From positions 124,001 through 188,000 of the forward strand of contig CAADRB010000030.1 in assembly GCA_900708905.1 (NCBI GenBank): a stretch of 64,000 nt of DNA, read 5' to 3'. A program made the position numbers and the translations under genes. Source of the stretch: Hymenolepis diminuta (taxonomy: Eukaryota > Platyhelminthes > Cestoda > Cyclophyllidea > Hymenolepididae). Within the stretch, counting starts at the first letter, position 1; each line of letters opens with the position of its first letter. Positions 14,801-25,600 of the stretch are shown here, piece after piece. The notes under the pieces were generated by a model. It made no database searches, was not told the origin of the DNA, and saw only the letters and a list, made by a program, of their open reading frames with translations.

Positions 14801-15827
14801 CAGCCTATTTACATTTCTCAATCCACAAGCACATGCACATCTTCAAACAGCATATCATCAGAATTTTAAGATCGTTCCAAACTATTGCCAAAATATGACT
14901 CTCTCTTGTTTGAATCCTCTCAAGAGTGCAAATAAATTGATTTCAATTTCAGTTAATTTGACAGCACCCTCAACATCATCATACCTGATCATACTCAAGA
15001 AGTTTCTTGATATTCTTCGAGGCAATAAGCCTCTCTACTTGATCCTTTTTCAAACCTTCAGTTCGAAAATTCAAATCACCCATCCAGAACACGTAGCTGA
15101 AGAAAGAGGTAAATAAATTCATTGAGTGGGGCCAAAAGGCCATGGAGGTCGCTTGCATAGGTAATGAGACAGTCTGATAACTCACTCATGATCCATTAGA
15201 GTATTAACATCCGGATCACGGAATGTTTGACCTTTCACTACGTCTCTATAGTCCTGAAGTGATAATAAGTAATGTATCCGGACCTCAGGAACTTACATTG
15301 ATTCGATCGTCCATATTTTCAGTATGAGGAGTGAAGTGCGCGGATACACAGGCCACATTAACTCCACATATTTCAAATCGGATACTACAAGCTCCTTTAT
15401 TGCCCTGAGGTGAAGAAGAGTTTTGAAACAAATTAAGTCCTACCATAATACCCGCATAACCGAAAGCTGATAATTCTGATTCAATGTTATTAATGGCTGG
15501 GAGAAGGTATCGTTTCACGAAGGCGTATATCCAGATGGCCCAGCAATTTCTTTGCTTAATCTAGAAAGAAAATGACGGACGAAAAGAAAGATAACCTACA
15601 AGGACGTAGTCCAATGGAGCCATAACAAGTCTTATAGCCTCGTACCATTCTTCTGATCGGACCACTTCTTGTAAACTAAGGGAGGATAGGAGTTAGACAA
15701 GAAAGACGTAGGAACTTACCCAAGGAAGACAATATCTGGATGAGGACTGGTCTCGACGCCAAGGAGTTTGTCTAGCCTTTCTTCTGGTGGTGATTCATCT
15801 CCCACATTCCATGTACAGCAATAGACA
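2859..15827 (-). CDS. Inositol polyphosphate 5-phosphatase (INPP5K/INPP5J-like), partial gene model
   Basis: Removes the 5-phosphate from phosphoinositides and soluble inositol phosphates at membranes. Seven minus-strand exons join in phase: 15827-15720, 15675-15600, 15560-15297, 15253-15186, 15096-14985, 11320-11211 and 3190-2859, all with AG acceptors and GT donors. Together they encode about 356 residues covering almost the whole catalytic fold. Visible motifs in order: TWNVGDESPPE, GLQEV (metal-binding Glu), GNKGA, the SAHFTPH loop, WMGDLNFR (Asp/Asn of the active site), FPPTFKFD, RVPSYTDRIL and SDHRPV. All catalytic positions of the family are present. The TDRIL form, rather than CDRIL, resembles INPP5K. 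The first exon is not found: the earliest exon starts mid-domain with an acceptor at 15828. The last visible exon ends in a possible donor (2858), so a C-terminal SKICH-like exon may be missing. Without that splice the frame stops at 2842. Confidence 0.88.
4775..4960 (+). repeat. tRNA-derived SINE-like copy 1
   Basis: The copy starts with an A-box-like segment (CCGGTGGCATACTAGTTAAC), followed by a B-box-like segment (GGAGATCAATGACC). About 100 bp further on it has GGTGGTAGAATGTTTCTCGC, which matches the body of the other four copies in this window. It lies in the large phosphatase intron and is diverged. Confidence 0.55.
7580..7800 (+). repeat. tRNA-derived SINE-like copy 2
   Basis: A-box-like TAGCGCAGCGATTAAC at about 7591 and B-box-like GGTTCGATGC at about 7636. 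The body follows with AGCAGAATTCAAGTTTCTTACC, then GAAAACGGTTTTCTCAGTG and GGGACTTAGT. This is one of the best-preserved tRNA-like heads of the family. Short open frames across it are artefacts of the repeat. Confidence 0.65.
8090..8480 (+). repeat. Unclassified dispersed repeat, copy A
   Basis: This patch is richer in GC than its surroundings. Near 8355-8415 it has TATCCTATTAGTCTAA and CTTGGAATTAGGGCTACT. A close relative of both blocks, in the same order, occurs at about 58937-59000. Two overlapping short open frames here have no recognisable domain. Confidence 0.4.
13030..14165 (-). mobile_element. Degenerate mariner/Tc1-superfamily transposon
   Basis: On the minus strand the sequence reads as a broken mariner-like transposase, spread over several frames. 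From 13889 to 13584 one frame carries a helix-turn-helix-like part and then WSFSDQK, the region of the first catalytic Asp. From about 13490 to 13120 a second frame carries NADAYVETFQVI, YVFQQDSAP (second Asp) and WPSNPPELNPLD (third Asp). A stop follows NPLD directly, and more stops lie upstream and downstream. I count 38 residues between the second and third Asp, near the DD37D (maT) spacing. Possible diverged terminal inverted repeats sharing GCATAA and CACCTAA lie near 13030-13055 and 14125-14150. The copy cannot encode an intact transposase. Confidence 0.85.
13584..13889 (-). pseudogene. Mariner transposase fragment, N-terminal/central part
   Basis: A 101-codon open frame within the mariner relic. 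It includes a stretch compatible with the HTH-to-catalytic linker (YLQVSEGRIRNVV) and the FSDQK motif near its end; FSDEK is usual in the family. The frame shifts after the GRWVC stretch, and the downstream catalytic core continues in another frame. It is a transposase relic, not a host gene. Confidence 0.75.
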
Positions 15828-17225
15828 CTACAAAAATAGATATTAAGAAGAGAATTTAAAATGAAAAGAGTTCATGTAGTAGTGACCCTACGCCATGCCT
15901 ACTGCTAACTATCCCTTCAGTCCTAATCGAGTTTTCACCTATTTTTTATCTACTACATATCGAGCTTCATTCTATTGTAACTATAACTCATTCCTCTGCC
16001 TATGAGTTAATTATCGATTTTCTCTGCGATTCAATTCGCGTTCATCGAACTTATCTCTGTTCTGCCATTAACACTTCAGTTTACTAGCTACAAGACGGGC
16101 GCCTTATCTGATCTCCCAATGTAATTATTTAGATACTGCTTCAGTCTCTTTACTATCCTGTAGTGGAGTTCATAGAAGTGTGAATGGGTAAGTGACTCAA
16201 GCTATACCTAGTTGCCTTATAGACGTTTAAATAAAAAATTACATAAAAATGGAAGCTAAAATTGACGATAACATTGGTTTATATTTTCTTAATCTACTAC
16301 ATCCATAAGAGACTAAATTTTTATGAATATATTTCATCTACACCTTATCTCTCACAAACGACCCACTTGAGCTATAACGAAAAAAGCTCAGCAATAGATA
16401 TCATAATGAGAAATGGGAGTAATTTCTCATGTCTTCTTCAATGATCAAATCATATGAAATGTGTACAGGGGAAATTGTAAAGTTGTTTTACTAAGTGAAT
16501 GACGATAGCTTCATTAAAAAAAATAGTTTTTCAAGCGTCAGATTTGCCAAATACGTTTAGTAGTCGCTTGTTTCATGGAACTTTTTAACGTGTCCCTTTT
16601 TCAGAGCCAACAAATCAGAGATTGTAATCCAAGGAACGAAGAAAGGGAAGGAGAAAATGAAGAGGCTTTAATGCAAAAGGGGAATTTGTCTGAGAGCTTT
16701 GTCTATAAAATACTCAGATCTTGGGAATACGTAGAGTGAAAGAGTAAGCCGCCTTTCAGTTAAATGATTGCTTCATTAAGTAAAGAACTAAATAAGTGAT
16801 GCATGTGCTTTCAACTGAAACAAAATCAAAAAAAAAATGAGTCAAATAACATTGTTAAATCGAATTTAAATGATTCAAGCCAAGCGAAAACCATTAACAT
16901 ACAAATGCTATTAAAAGTAACAATTACAGAGCTAATAGTCTAAAGACACCTTGACATTTCCAAAGCCGACGTGAAACCACCATTTGCTGAAAATCTCGGA
17001 TATTTGAAGTAAAAGCGACTGCATAACCTGTTTATAATTAGAAAGGGGGTGAATCTTTGAAGATATTTTTTCCCAATTAGATAAACTAAAACTAGTTAAA
17101 ATCATAAAAATAAACATTGCTATTTTGATCCAACCAAAAAATGTTCGAACTACAGTCACTGGAAGAAAGACAGAAATCGTTCAAAATTAAAATCGTAGAA
17201 ATTACTGACTTGAAATAGTGAATCT

Positions 17226-17283
17226 CAGTGAGACGAAGGAGGAAGTTTATCAATTACAAACTTTCTCCTTCAAAGCTTCACTG
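17226..17283. other. Imperfect hairpin between divergent genes
   Basis: CAGTGA at 17226 pairs with TCACTG at 17278-17283. GAAGGAG pairs with CTCCTTC, and AAGTTT with AAACTT. A 9-nt loop (ATCAATTAC), a small internal bulge and one mismatch complete the structure. The whole is about 58 nt, shorter than but shaped like a microRNA precursor. The arms match no flatworm microRNA I recall. Confidence 0.4.
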
Positions 17284-18539
17284 AAAACACACTCCAGATA
17301 TATTTACAGAGTCCGAAATTTAGAAAATTCTAAATTTAAAATGGTAAGTAAATAGAGAAGTATTCACAAAAAATAAAATAAATATTATGACCAAGTTAAA
17401 GTATTTTTTAAAAACTAATAAAGGACAGATCTGACGCAAACCGCAACGTCACTATAATACTAATCTTATAAGGTTATCCACAAGATAATTTTACGAATTT
17501 CCACAGAAGTAGAAAGAACTTTATTCACGACTATCATACTTATGAATAAAATGCAAATTAAATAAAGTACGAAAAGAAAGAAATCAGATTACAACAGAAA
17601 TCATTTTCAGGAATGTTTATTAAAAATAGCAGAAATATGAGCAGAAATACATAAAAATCTAGGCCAAATATAGATTATTCTATTAAAAAAGATATTGCAA
17701 GGTTGGTATCTTTCACAATTAAAGATAATACGACCAGCACCTAGAAGTAACATAAAATGGGGTTCATTAAGCTATAGTGCTTATTTCCACTTCGAATGGA
17801 TAACATTATATGCTTGAACAAAACAGCACTGTATAGGGGGAGCACAAAAATACAAACTAATGATAATGGTAGAAAATACGTAACAAACTTTATACAAAAA
17901 ACGCCCACAGAAAAGTAATTTAATAACACTGTAGAAAACTAATTCAGGTAAAAGTTACGCAAGGATACCACTTATTACTTGATGCAAAGAACTTTGTGAA
18001 GAGACCAATTTAAAAAGATATAGCATAATTTCAAACTCATAAAACAGTATATTCAGTAGAAATAAATATGAACAATTCACATTGCACCAGAGATTTCTAA
18101 TCTTACTTAATCAAGTCTGTTAAATAAAAAATCAAGGTAATAGTGCATTTGCAAACAAGATTAAAGTATTAAGACACCAGCTAACCTGACAAAACTCATA
18201 TTTTTTGAAACAAACAGTCAAGGACATAAACTTAAATGTAGTAAGAATAAAAATGTATTAATTTTATTTACAGACATGTCAAATGAAGAGCCCATCATTA
18301 TTTTTTATTTAAAATTTTATCAAAATATTTTGTAACGGTTTTTGCTATTAACTTATGGAGAAATATTGTACTGTGTCAAACTGAGTATAGGTATAGTCAT
18401 ATTATTGCATACAAAAAATAAGTCATACACTTTATATTGCTCGTAATATTTAAATGGATGAAAGTTTGTTTTTCTTATTTAAAATTGAGTGCACCAATGT
18501 GTTTGTTTGAACGACTTTAAAATACTGCGCAACTTCAGA

Positions 18540-21500
18540 ATGTTTTCCTTTTTTGGATTTTGTGTATTTTTATTACCTTATTGTACTAATGCTCAAGAAT
18601 CCCTCAGTCTAAATGTAAATAATTGGACGAAAATTCTTTCTGGTGAATGGATGGTTGAATTGTACGTTTTTACTACATTTGCTTAGTTATCGACGCCTTT
18701 GTCGTTGCAAACAAGTCTTTCGTTTTATTATAGTTTAAAATTTATTTTATGTGCCTGAATCTGGCTGTTATGGGTTTTAGTTATGCACCATGGTGCCCTG
18801 CTTGCAATCTTGTGGCTTCTGAATGGAAAAAATTCGCTGCATTAGCTCCCAAATATGATGTAAAAGTTGCTGATCTAGATTGTTCTTCTGAATCTGCCGT
18901 CGCAATGATTTTCACAATCACCTCTCTTCCCACCATCTTTCAGTAGGTCAATTTTATTTTTCATTTTAGGTTTATTGTTTCTTATATTGGTTTGTTTTTA
19001 AATGTTTTTCCCTAATTTCAGTGTTAAAGACGGTGAATTTCGTATCACTAAGGGAAAGCGAAAGGCCAATGAATTAATTGATTTCATTGAGAAACGTGAA
19101 TTCGATCTCATTGAAGTTGAGTCATGGTCTCTCGATCCAAAAGCCATTTAGTGAGTATTTCCTATATTGTGATATATGCGTTTTGTTTTCGTATTTGGGT
19201 AAAACTATTGCTATTTATGTACTTTTTTTAGCACACCTGCTGTTATTCGCTTTCTTGACCTCTGTCTTTCAATTACTGTGAGTATTTCTACAAGATTTTA
19301 TATAAATTGGCTGTATCTCTGCCGTTTCAGTGTAAATGCAACTTTAAGCTGGATTTAAAAGGGCTGGTCATTAAAGCAGAAAATATTTACTTTTGGATTG
19401 CTATGTTATGCTTTCTCAATTCTCCTTTAGATATTTGATTGTTTTGGCATAGTATTTTTCCTTTGATGCTTATTGAAAAGTTGAAAAGTCAAAATATCGT
19501 CATTCAAAAAATAAAAGTGGGAATTGAGGTATGGAATTCTAACTCTGGTTTAAGTTTTTAACTTAGTTGAATGGTCGGTTAGTTCTTTCTTGGTACTCTG
19601 TGATTGTTGGGTGAAACCTCTGGACCTGAATTCTAGTTCTTCCGTGTCAGGTCAGTACGTTGAAATCATAGTAAATTTGGCTTTACAAAAGAGGATATAT
19701 TGAGAAGAGGTTACTGGCTCTGAGTCACTAGCGTATGATAGAGAAACTCACATGTTAGAATAGGAAGGAGACGGTGACTGTTTCGTGAGTACTTTTATTA
19801 GTAAAGATCAAAGTAGGTATCTATCAGTTGAAAAGTCCCTGTCAATGGAGGTGAGAAAAATTATAGGTTTTAAACGTGTATTTTTTGACAATGAACAAAT
19901 TAAGTAGGTAATTAACATCGGATACTGCGTGTATTTTATTCTTGCCTGAAAATGAATTTTTTCGTTTAATTCACCTAGAAAGCTCATCGAGCAATGGTTG
20001 CCTATGGTGTTCCAGCGGCTCTTTCAATTATCCTCGTTGGTACTGGTGTGCTTGCCTCTGGAGCAGCTATGGGAATGGTTAGTATTCGTTCGTCATTCTG
20101 ACAACTCAATCTCTTGAGTATTATTAAAAAATTCCTCGACTTTTTCCCCAAGCTTATAATTTGCGTTTGTGAATACTTCTGTCCGCCTCGACCACAAATT
20201 CTCAATGTTGTCGGAATGGAAGGAGAGCCACCTCAACCTATTGTTACAAAGGAAAATGTAAGCGCACCATCTCTTGAACATTTACTTTGACTAATTATTG
20301 TAATTCAAGCATGGCTAACAGTGACATTAATAAGGACACAGGTTCTTTGCCTCTTATGCTCTCTTTTGATCTTCCCTTAGTAATGTTTCTCTTGTTTGTA
20401 TTTTTTCACAAAGGCGTATTTCCTCATAATCTAAAAATATGTCATTGGTGTCTTCAGACCTTTCAAAATAGATGGTTTCAGACAAGGACTAGTCCTTTAA
20501 GGTTATTTTGTTTACAAATACTTTAATGCTTAAAAATCACCAGTTGTCATCCTGTGGTCGTGAATGAGTGATAACCGGAGTTCCCAGAGCATCGCGCGAG
20601 GCCCACTTTTATTTCAGATCCTAGATGAAGGGAGAGAAGACGTGAATTTGTCATTTATTTTAAAAAAATTCAACTAATCGCTGGGGGAGCTGCGAGAAAA
20701 CTCGAAGTCGATAATCAATAAACGATTGCACACTGAATGCAAAGGGCAAAGTGCTCTCTTTCTGAATTTCAACGAAGCACGCAATCTTATATTCGTCTAT
20801 TTGTTTATTGATTTGACCTATGTTATTGTCTTCTATTAATCGTAACGTCTAGCTACTGCTGTGCTAAGGCCATATGGTTATTTAAAATCTAGAAATCTCA
20901 TATTTAGACATCTCTGTTGTTTCACAATGAGGGGGTTGTTTGTGTCCATCTGTTTACTAGAAAAAAAGTGAATTACATGCTTCTGTTGGGAATGCATCAT
21001 CAAGGGACCTTTTACCGTTTACACATGGTAGAACCTGCGTATTTTGTTGTGATATTGTCAGCTTTCTCACTTTCTCTGTCTCTTTTGATGTTTGTACCGT
21101 GTAACACCTTTCATACTAGATGCTTAATTTCGAGTGAATCGAGTTGGCAACCTCTGAAAAATAAGTTTACTACACTTCTTCATGGAATCCATCGATGCCA
21201 AATCAATCGCCTCACCAATCTTAATTAATTTACGTTTAGTTAGATTCATCTTTGATTTCAAATAATCTTTACTTATTTTTGTAACCATCGATAACATTGA
21301 AAACTTGATTTTTTGTTATTAGAATAGGCCAACTTCTTTGCATAAATGAAACAGTATGAAAGCGGCCGGAAAGCCTCTCCTGCTTATTGAAAATGAATTA
21401 AGGGAGCATTTACGTGTGAATAATCGTAGATAAGAAAATTGACTGCTGGAGAGTAACAGAAATCATTTATGTATATGCTCATTAGTCACCTTTAACGGTC

Positions 21501-21904
21501 AGTGAGAGTAGAGAATAGAGAAATATAACACTTAATGTTTCAAATTCCTTCGTTATTGAATGGCATTTTAGATATTTCAAGTTTTAAAACACTTTACCCA
21601 AAATTGTTTTCCCATCACTATTATTGCCGATATATTATGACGTCTGTATTCCCAGAATCGATCCAGATTGACACATTAAGTCCGCATACTTCATTCTCTT
21701 ATGATATATTTTTTTGGATCTTAGCAGCTGTGATTCAAACATGCTTTGATAAAACCTAGTCTCTTTTCTCTTTCAAAGGATACAGAACAGGACATTGTTT
21801 TGGACGACAGTGAAGACAGTGGTTGGACCGAGGTGAAATCTTCAGGATCCAAGAGTTCACCAGACAAATCTCCAAATGTGCGTCATCGTAAATCTAAGAA
21901 GTAG
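18540..21904 (+). CDS. TMX1: Thioredoxin-related transmembrane protein 1 (TMX1-like)
   Basis: An ER-membrane thiol-disulfide oxidoreductase. Seven exons join in phase: 18540-18661, 18781-18942, 19022-19150, 19232-19277, 19979-20077, 20153-20257 and 21779-21904. They encode 262 residues, slightly shorter than human TMX1. Residues 1-18 form a signal peptide with likely cleavage after CTNA. The thioredoxin domain has the active site WCPAC (C46, C49), the exact CPAC of TMX1, and the cis-Pro in SLP (P91). KDGEFR follows, as in the family. A membrane helix spans about 163-192, followed by CPPRPQ. The cytosolic tail is acidic (DIVLDDSEDS) and ends basic, HRKSKK. I chose the ATG at 18540 because it begins the signal peptide directly; an upstream in-frame GTG is not a likely start. 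The head-to-head neighbour is the 5-phosphatase gene. Confidence 0.92.
20258..21778 (+). other. Last intron of the TMX1-like gene
   Basis: A 1.5-kb intron with donor GTAAGC and acceptor TTCAAAG. At 20540-20780 there is a GC-richer patch that may be an old repeat. The 103-codon frame at 20917-21228 begins at TTG and is hydrophobic in its middle; I regard it as chance. Confidence 0.6.
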
Positions 21905-22380
21905 CCTTCTACATCACTTCCTATCCGCGCCTTTTTGTAGCTTCTCCGTATCCAAATTCTATGAATTTTTCATCGTATACTTAAAAAACTGCGAGTTCAT
22001 CCTATTTTTCTTCTTTGTCTCCTCTCCCTTAAGATGTGGTTTTTGTTTTTTAAGTTTAGTGGATTTGATATATCCTATCACTCTTGCCTTGTAAACACTC
22101 CACCTTTGTATTTCAGAAAATTGTTCTCATTTGTTTGCAAGATTATAAACGTTTGCTTTGAAATTCTTCTTCACTATTAACAGGGAAACAAACTTTGTGA
22201 TTAGTTTTGTGGAAAATACAGGATGAAATCAGCATAAATTAGCATCGAATCAAGTACATTTGAAGGGCAGTTGTGATTGTTATGACTTGGAGATCAAATG
22301 AGGTGTTAAATTTCCCGGGACATTATCTGGAACCCATGGTGTTCAAGTTTTGCTAAGGTTATTTGTGGTGGAAAGCTAGG

Positions 22381-22386
22381 AATAAA
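22381..22386 (+). terminator. Candidate poly(A) signal for the TMX1-like gene
   Basis: AATAAA lies 477 bp after the TMX1 stop codon. Further AATAAA copies follow near 22432 and 22515, so which one is used cannot be decided from sequence alone. Confidence 0.3.
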
Positions 22387-22649
22387 CAGCAAAATAGATG
22401 AAAATAAGTAATCAAGGGGACTTTTCGGTGAATAAAATCATTCTATGCTACTCATGGGCGCCAACGAAGGGCTTGAATTAAAAGTGTTTTTGTTTTGTCT
22501 GGGGACAGTTATCCGGAATAAAAAATGTTATCAGTCTGGCCGTGTTTTGACCTCCAGACATCAATAATATAAAGAGAACTCGCATTCATAAATAAAACTT
22601 CCGCCTACTTAATACTAATCTTTTTCATTCTTCTACCTGGGTCCGAGTC

Positions 22650-25600
22650 AGCCGTAGTCTAGTGATATCTAGTGAGTACCTAAATCATAGCAGAGGAAAC
22701 TAGACTTCCTAGGACACCTACAGCATAGAAGAGCTCCACAGTACAAAAGATATGATCACTCATTAAAAGTAGAGTAAAATATAAAGTAAAAAGATGTGCA
22801 CAACCATCACAATTTTTTCTCGAACGATGACTGTTGATTCTGCTTAACTTCGACTTAAGATAGTTCCTTAAACTAAGATCAAGTGAACTCTCAGTATTCA
22901 TTTGGCTTCGATTTTTGATTCAGAAAAGTCGTTGATTATTGCAGTTTTTCGTCGTCTGCATCAAGTAGATCACACCCACAACTGTCTCGCTAAATGTGCA
23001 ATGAGATTCCTAACAGAAAGATATCGGCTTCACCATATCACATCACATAAATCTAGTTACCACTCGAGATAGAGTACTCACAATGGACTGGTCAAATTTA
23101 TTCAATTTTCAAGTAAAATGTGATTCAAATATAAAACCACATGGACAAAATAATAAGGTGGCAACTGCAGGGTGACACAGAGAATTGTAGCTAATTATCC
23201 GAGACAAGACATTCCATATGGTATGATAGGCTGTTGAATATCACTTGGGGTAAAGGCGAGTATTTTTTCCTTTTAATGTAATGTATAATGAAACGCTAAA
23301 ATATTTTTCTTATTTCAATTCAGTCAGGGAAAAATCAACTATTACATTTTAATTAAGCAAAGACATTTTACAGCCACATAGCCAGAAGGTGAATGGAAAC
23401 AATTATATTCATATTTTTCTTTCTTCAAAAGTCCTTTGCTCCATCTTATTGATGATTGAATTGACCATTAAGGGTTGCCAATATTAAAAGGGTGGGGAAT
23501 AAGAAAGCATATGTATCTTAGAGCCCATAAAGTCTGTTTGAGCTACCACTCTTCTAACTTCTTACGATTATTGTAAAACAAGATGGAGAGAAGGCAGGAT
23601 GACGGTGGGCAGGCTTGCAAGGAAAAAGCGGGATCACAAGAAGGAGATGAGGGATAGATCGAGGTGCAATAGATGTTGGATAAGGTTTGCATGTTTTTTA
23701 GTTCAGTATGAAAAAAATGCGAAGCATCGATCAGGTGGAGGTATTGGCCTTACGAGGTTAACATCAGATCCTGACAGGTAGACCGTGCTAATGATACATA
23801 GTTGGGGATCCAAATTCCTGTTTAGAATCCTCAAATTAATTGAGGTGACACCAATCTAATTTACAGCTAGACTGCGATAATTAGTTGCGGATAACTCACC
23901 ACAACTCCCAAATAAAACCATGTTATTGAGTCAGATTGTGATTCTCTTGACGATTTTTTTAAAAAATTTTTACGCACAATTATATCAGAAACTATGTAAA
24001 GACTAATATTAAGCTATTTTGCCAATGATTATTAACATATATAGACGCATATATAAGGCAGACTTTGGATACAGTAGCTCAGACACAGAGGGAAGATAGC
24101 CAGTGGTTTCACATTATTAGAAACACTTGGTCGCGCTGACTCGCAGTAGACAAGTTTAGAGATTTACAAGAAGAATAAACATGACAATATTCGTGAAAAT
24201 ATCGGTGATAATTATCTGAAAATAATTTAGGGAAAAATGATGAATACTTTGATTCACGAAAAGTGTAATGAACCTGTTCACTACTGCTACAAATAAGAAA
24301 ATAATACTTTCCTCAAAAGCCATTCTTACATGGAAGATTCTTCATTTTCTACATTTTAATTCATGCTTATTTTAATTCTCTTTTATTCGAACGAATTTAT
24401 TTACATTACAGTTGTAAATGGCGCATAATATAAACGACCTATCGATGGGAAGACGTGCGTCATGTTTTGACATGGTGGTTTGAGTCGTTTTGTGCTGTAG
24501 TGTTGTCGAGTTGCATTTATAACTAGTGCAGTTTCTTAGGGGATCTAAGAGTCAGTTACGATATCCTACAGAAAAGGACAGATCATAACAATTACAAACT
24601 ATAAAACATTTCATTTATAGCTTGGATTTTTATTGCCGCCTGATTAGCCAGTAAATAGAAATGAGGATGCTTCATTTCTATGTACGAGGACGGAAGAATA
24701 GTAACTGAAAAAATAATCTGTAGAGGAACGAATTACATTTACAGAATTTTATGAATTCTGCTCGGTGCATTTAAAATATTCGGATCTACTTCCCAGCAAA
24801 GGCATTTTACAAAATATTATGATAGAAAACTGCATATGACTCGACAAGAATTAAGCATAAACTAGTCTCTGAAACTGATTGATTTTGCTATCACCCTTGT
24901 CTATATATTTACTCTCTACCCAGATATGCACACATCAATAAGAACATATCCCTAAGTGATACAGAGAGCATCTTCCCCATTTAGCGAACGTAAGTTAAAT
25001 ATGCAACTTATTTCCCTTATATGCTATCTTTTGCTTTGATGTCTATATCTTTGACAATATTAGCTTTCACCTGCGCCTTGATCTTCAGAAATTCCGCTTA
25101 ATTTTCATTCAGTTTTGACAAATTTCCAACGAAGTTCTAAAAAATCTGAAACACAACGTTTATCCGATTATTCAATATGCATTAATGCAAATTTTTAAAT
25201 AAACAATTCACGTTGTTAGCCTATTTGACATCAGTGAGAAACTAGTATAACTTATCTTCTGCCTTTTAATATTCATACTAAGAGTTTCAATTATTGACCG
25301 AAATTAATCGATTTCAATATCTAATCAAAATAAATTGATGATTGAATACTACAACACGAATCTCGAAGAGAACGTATTCGCAATTGAATAAATCGAATCA
25401 CGGTTTAATATTATCCGAATGTATATGTGCATTTTGACACGAATAATGACCACTTAAGAAAAGAGGAAGCATTATATAATATATATTAAAAGAAGACATG
25501 ATAATCGATACCAGAGTTCCGATGTTTACTTGAAGAAGGTTCTCAACTCTTTTTTCTTTAACGAAAGTTATCAATTAAACGCAAATGCAGTCGTTTAGTC

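Larger units (their letters stand above)
11321..14984 (-). other. 3.7-kb intron of the 5-phosphatase gene
   Basis: The intron separates the exon ending in LLEYDQ (donor at 14984) from the exon beginning LGKAMESQ (acceptor at 11321). It hosts the mariner relic at about 13.03-14.17 kb, in the same orientation as the gene. Nothing else in it is recognisable. Confidence 0.7.

Noticed and set aside
20917..21228. 103-codon frame in the TMX1 intron
   Set aside because: Starts at TTG, lies within an intron on the same strand as a well-supported gene, and has no domain or splice sites.
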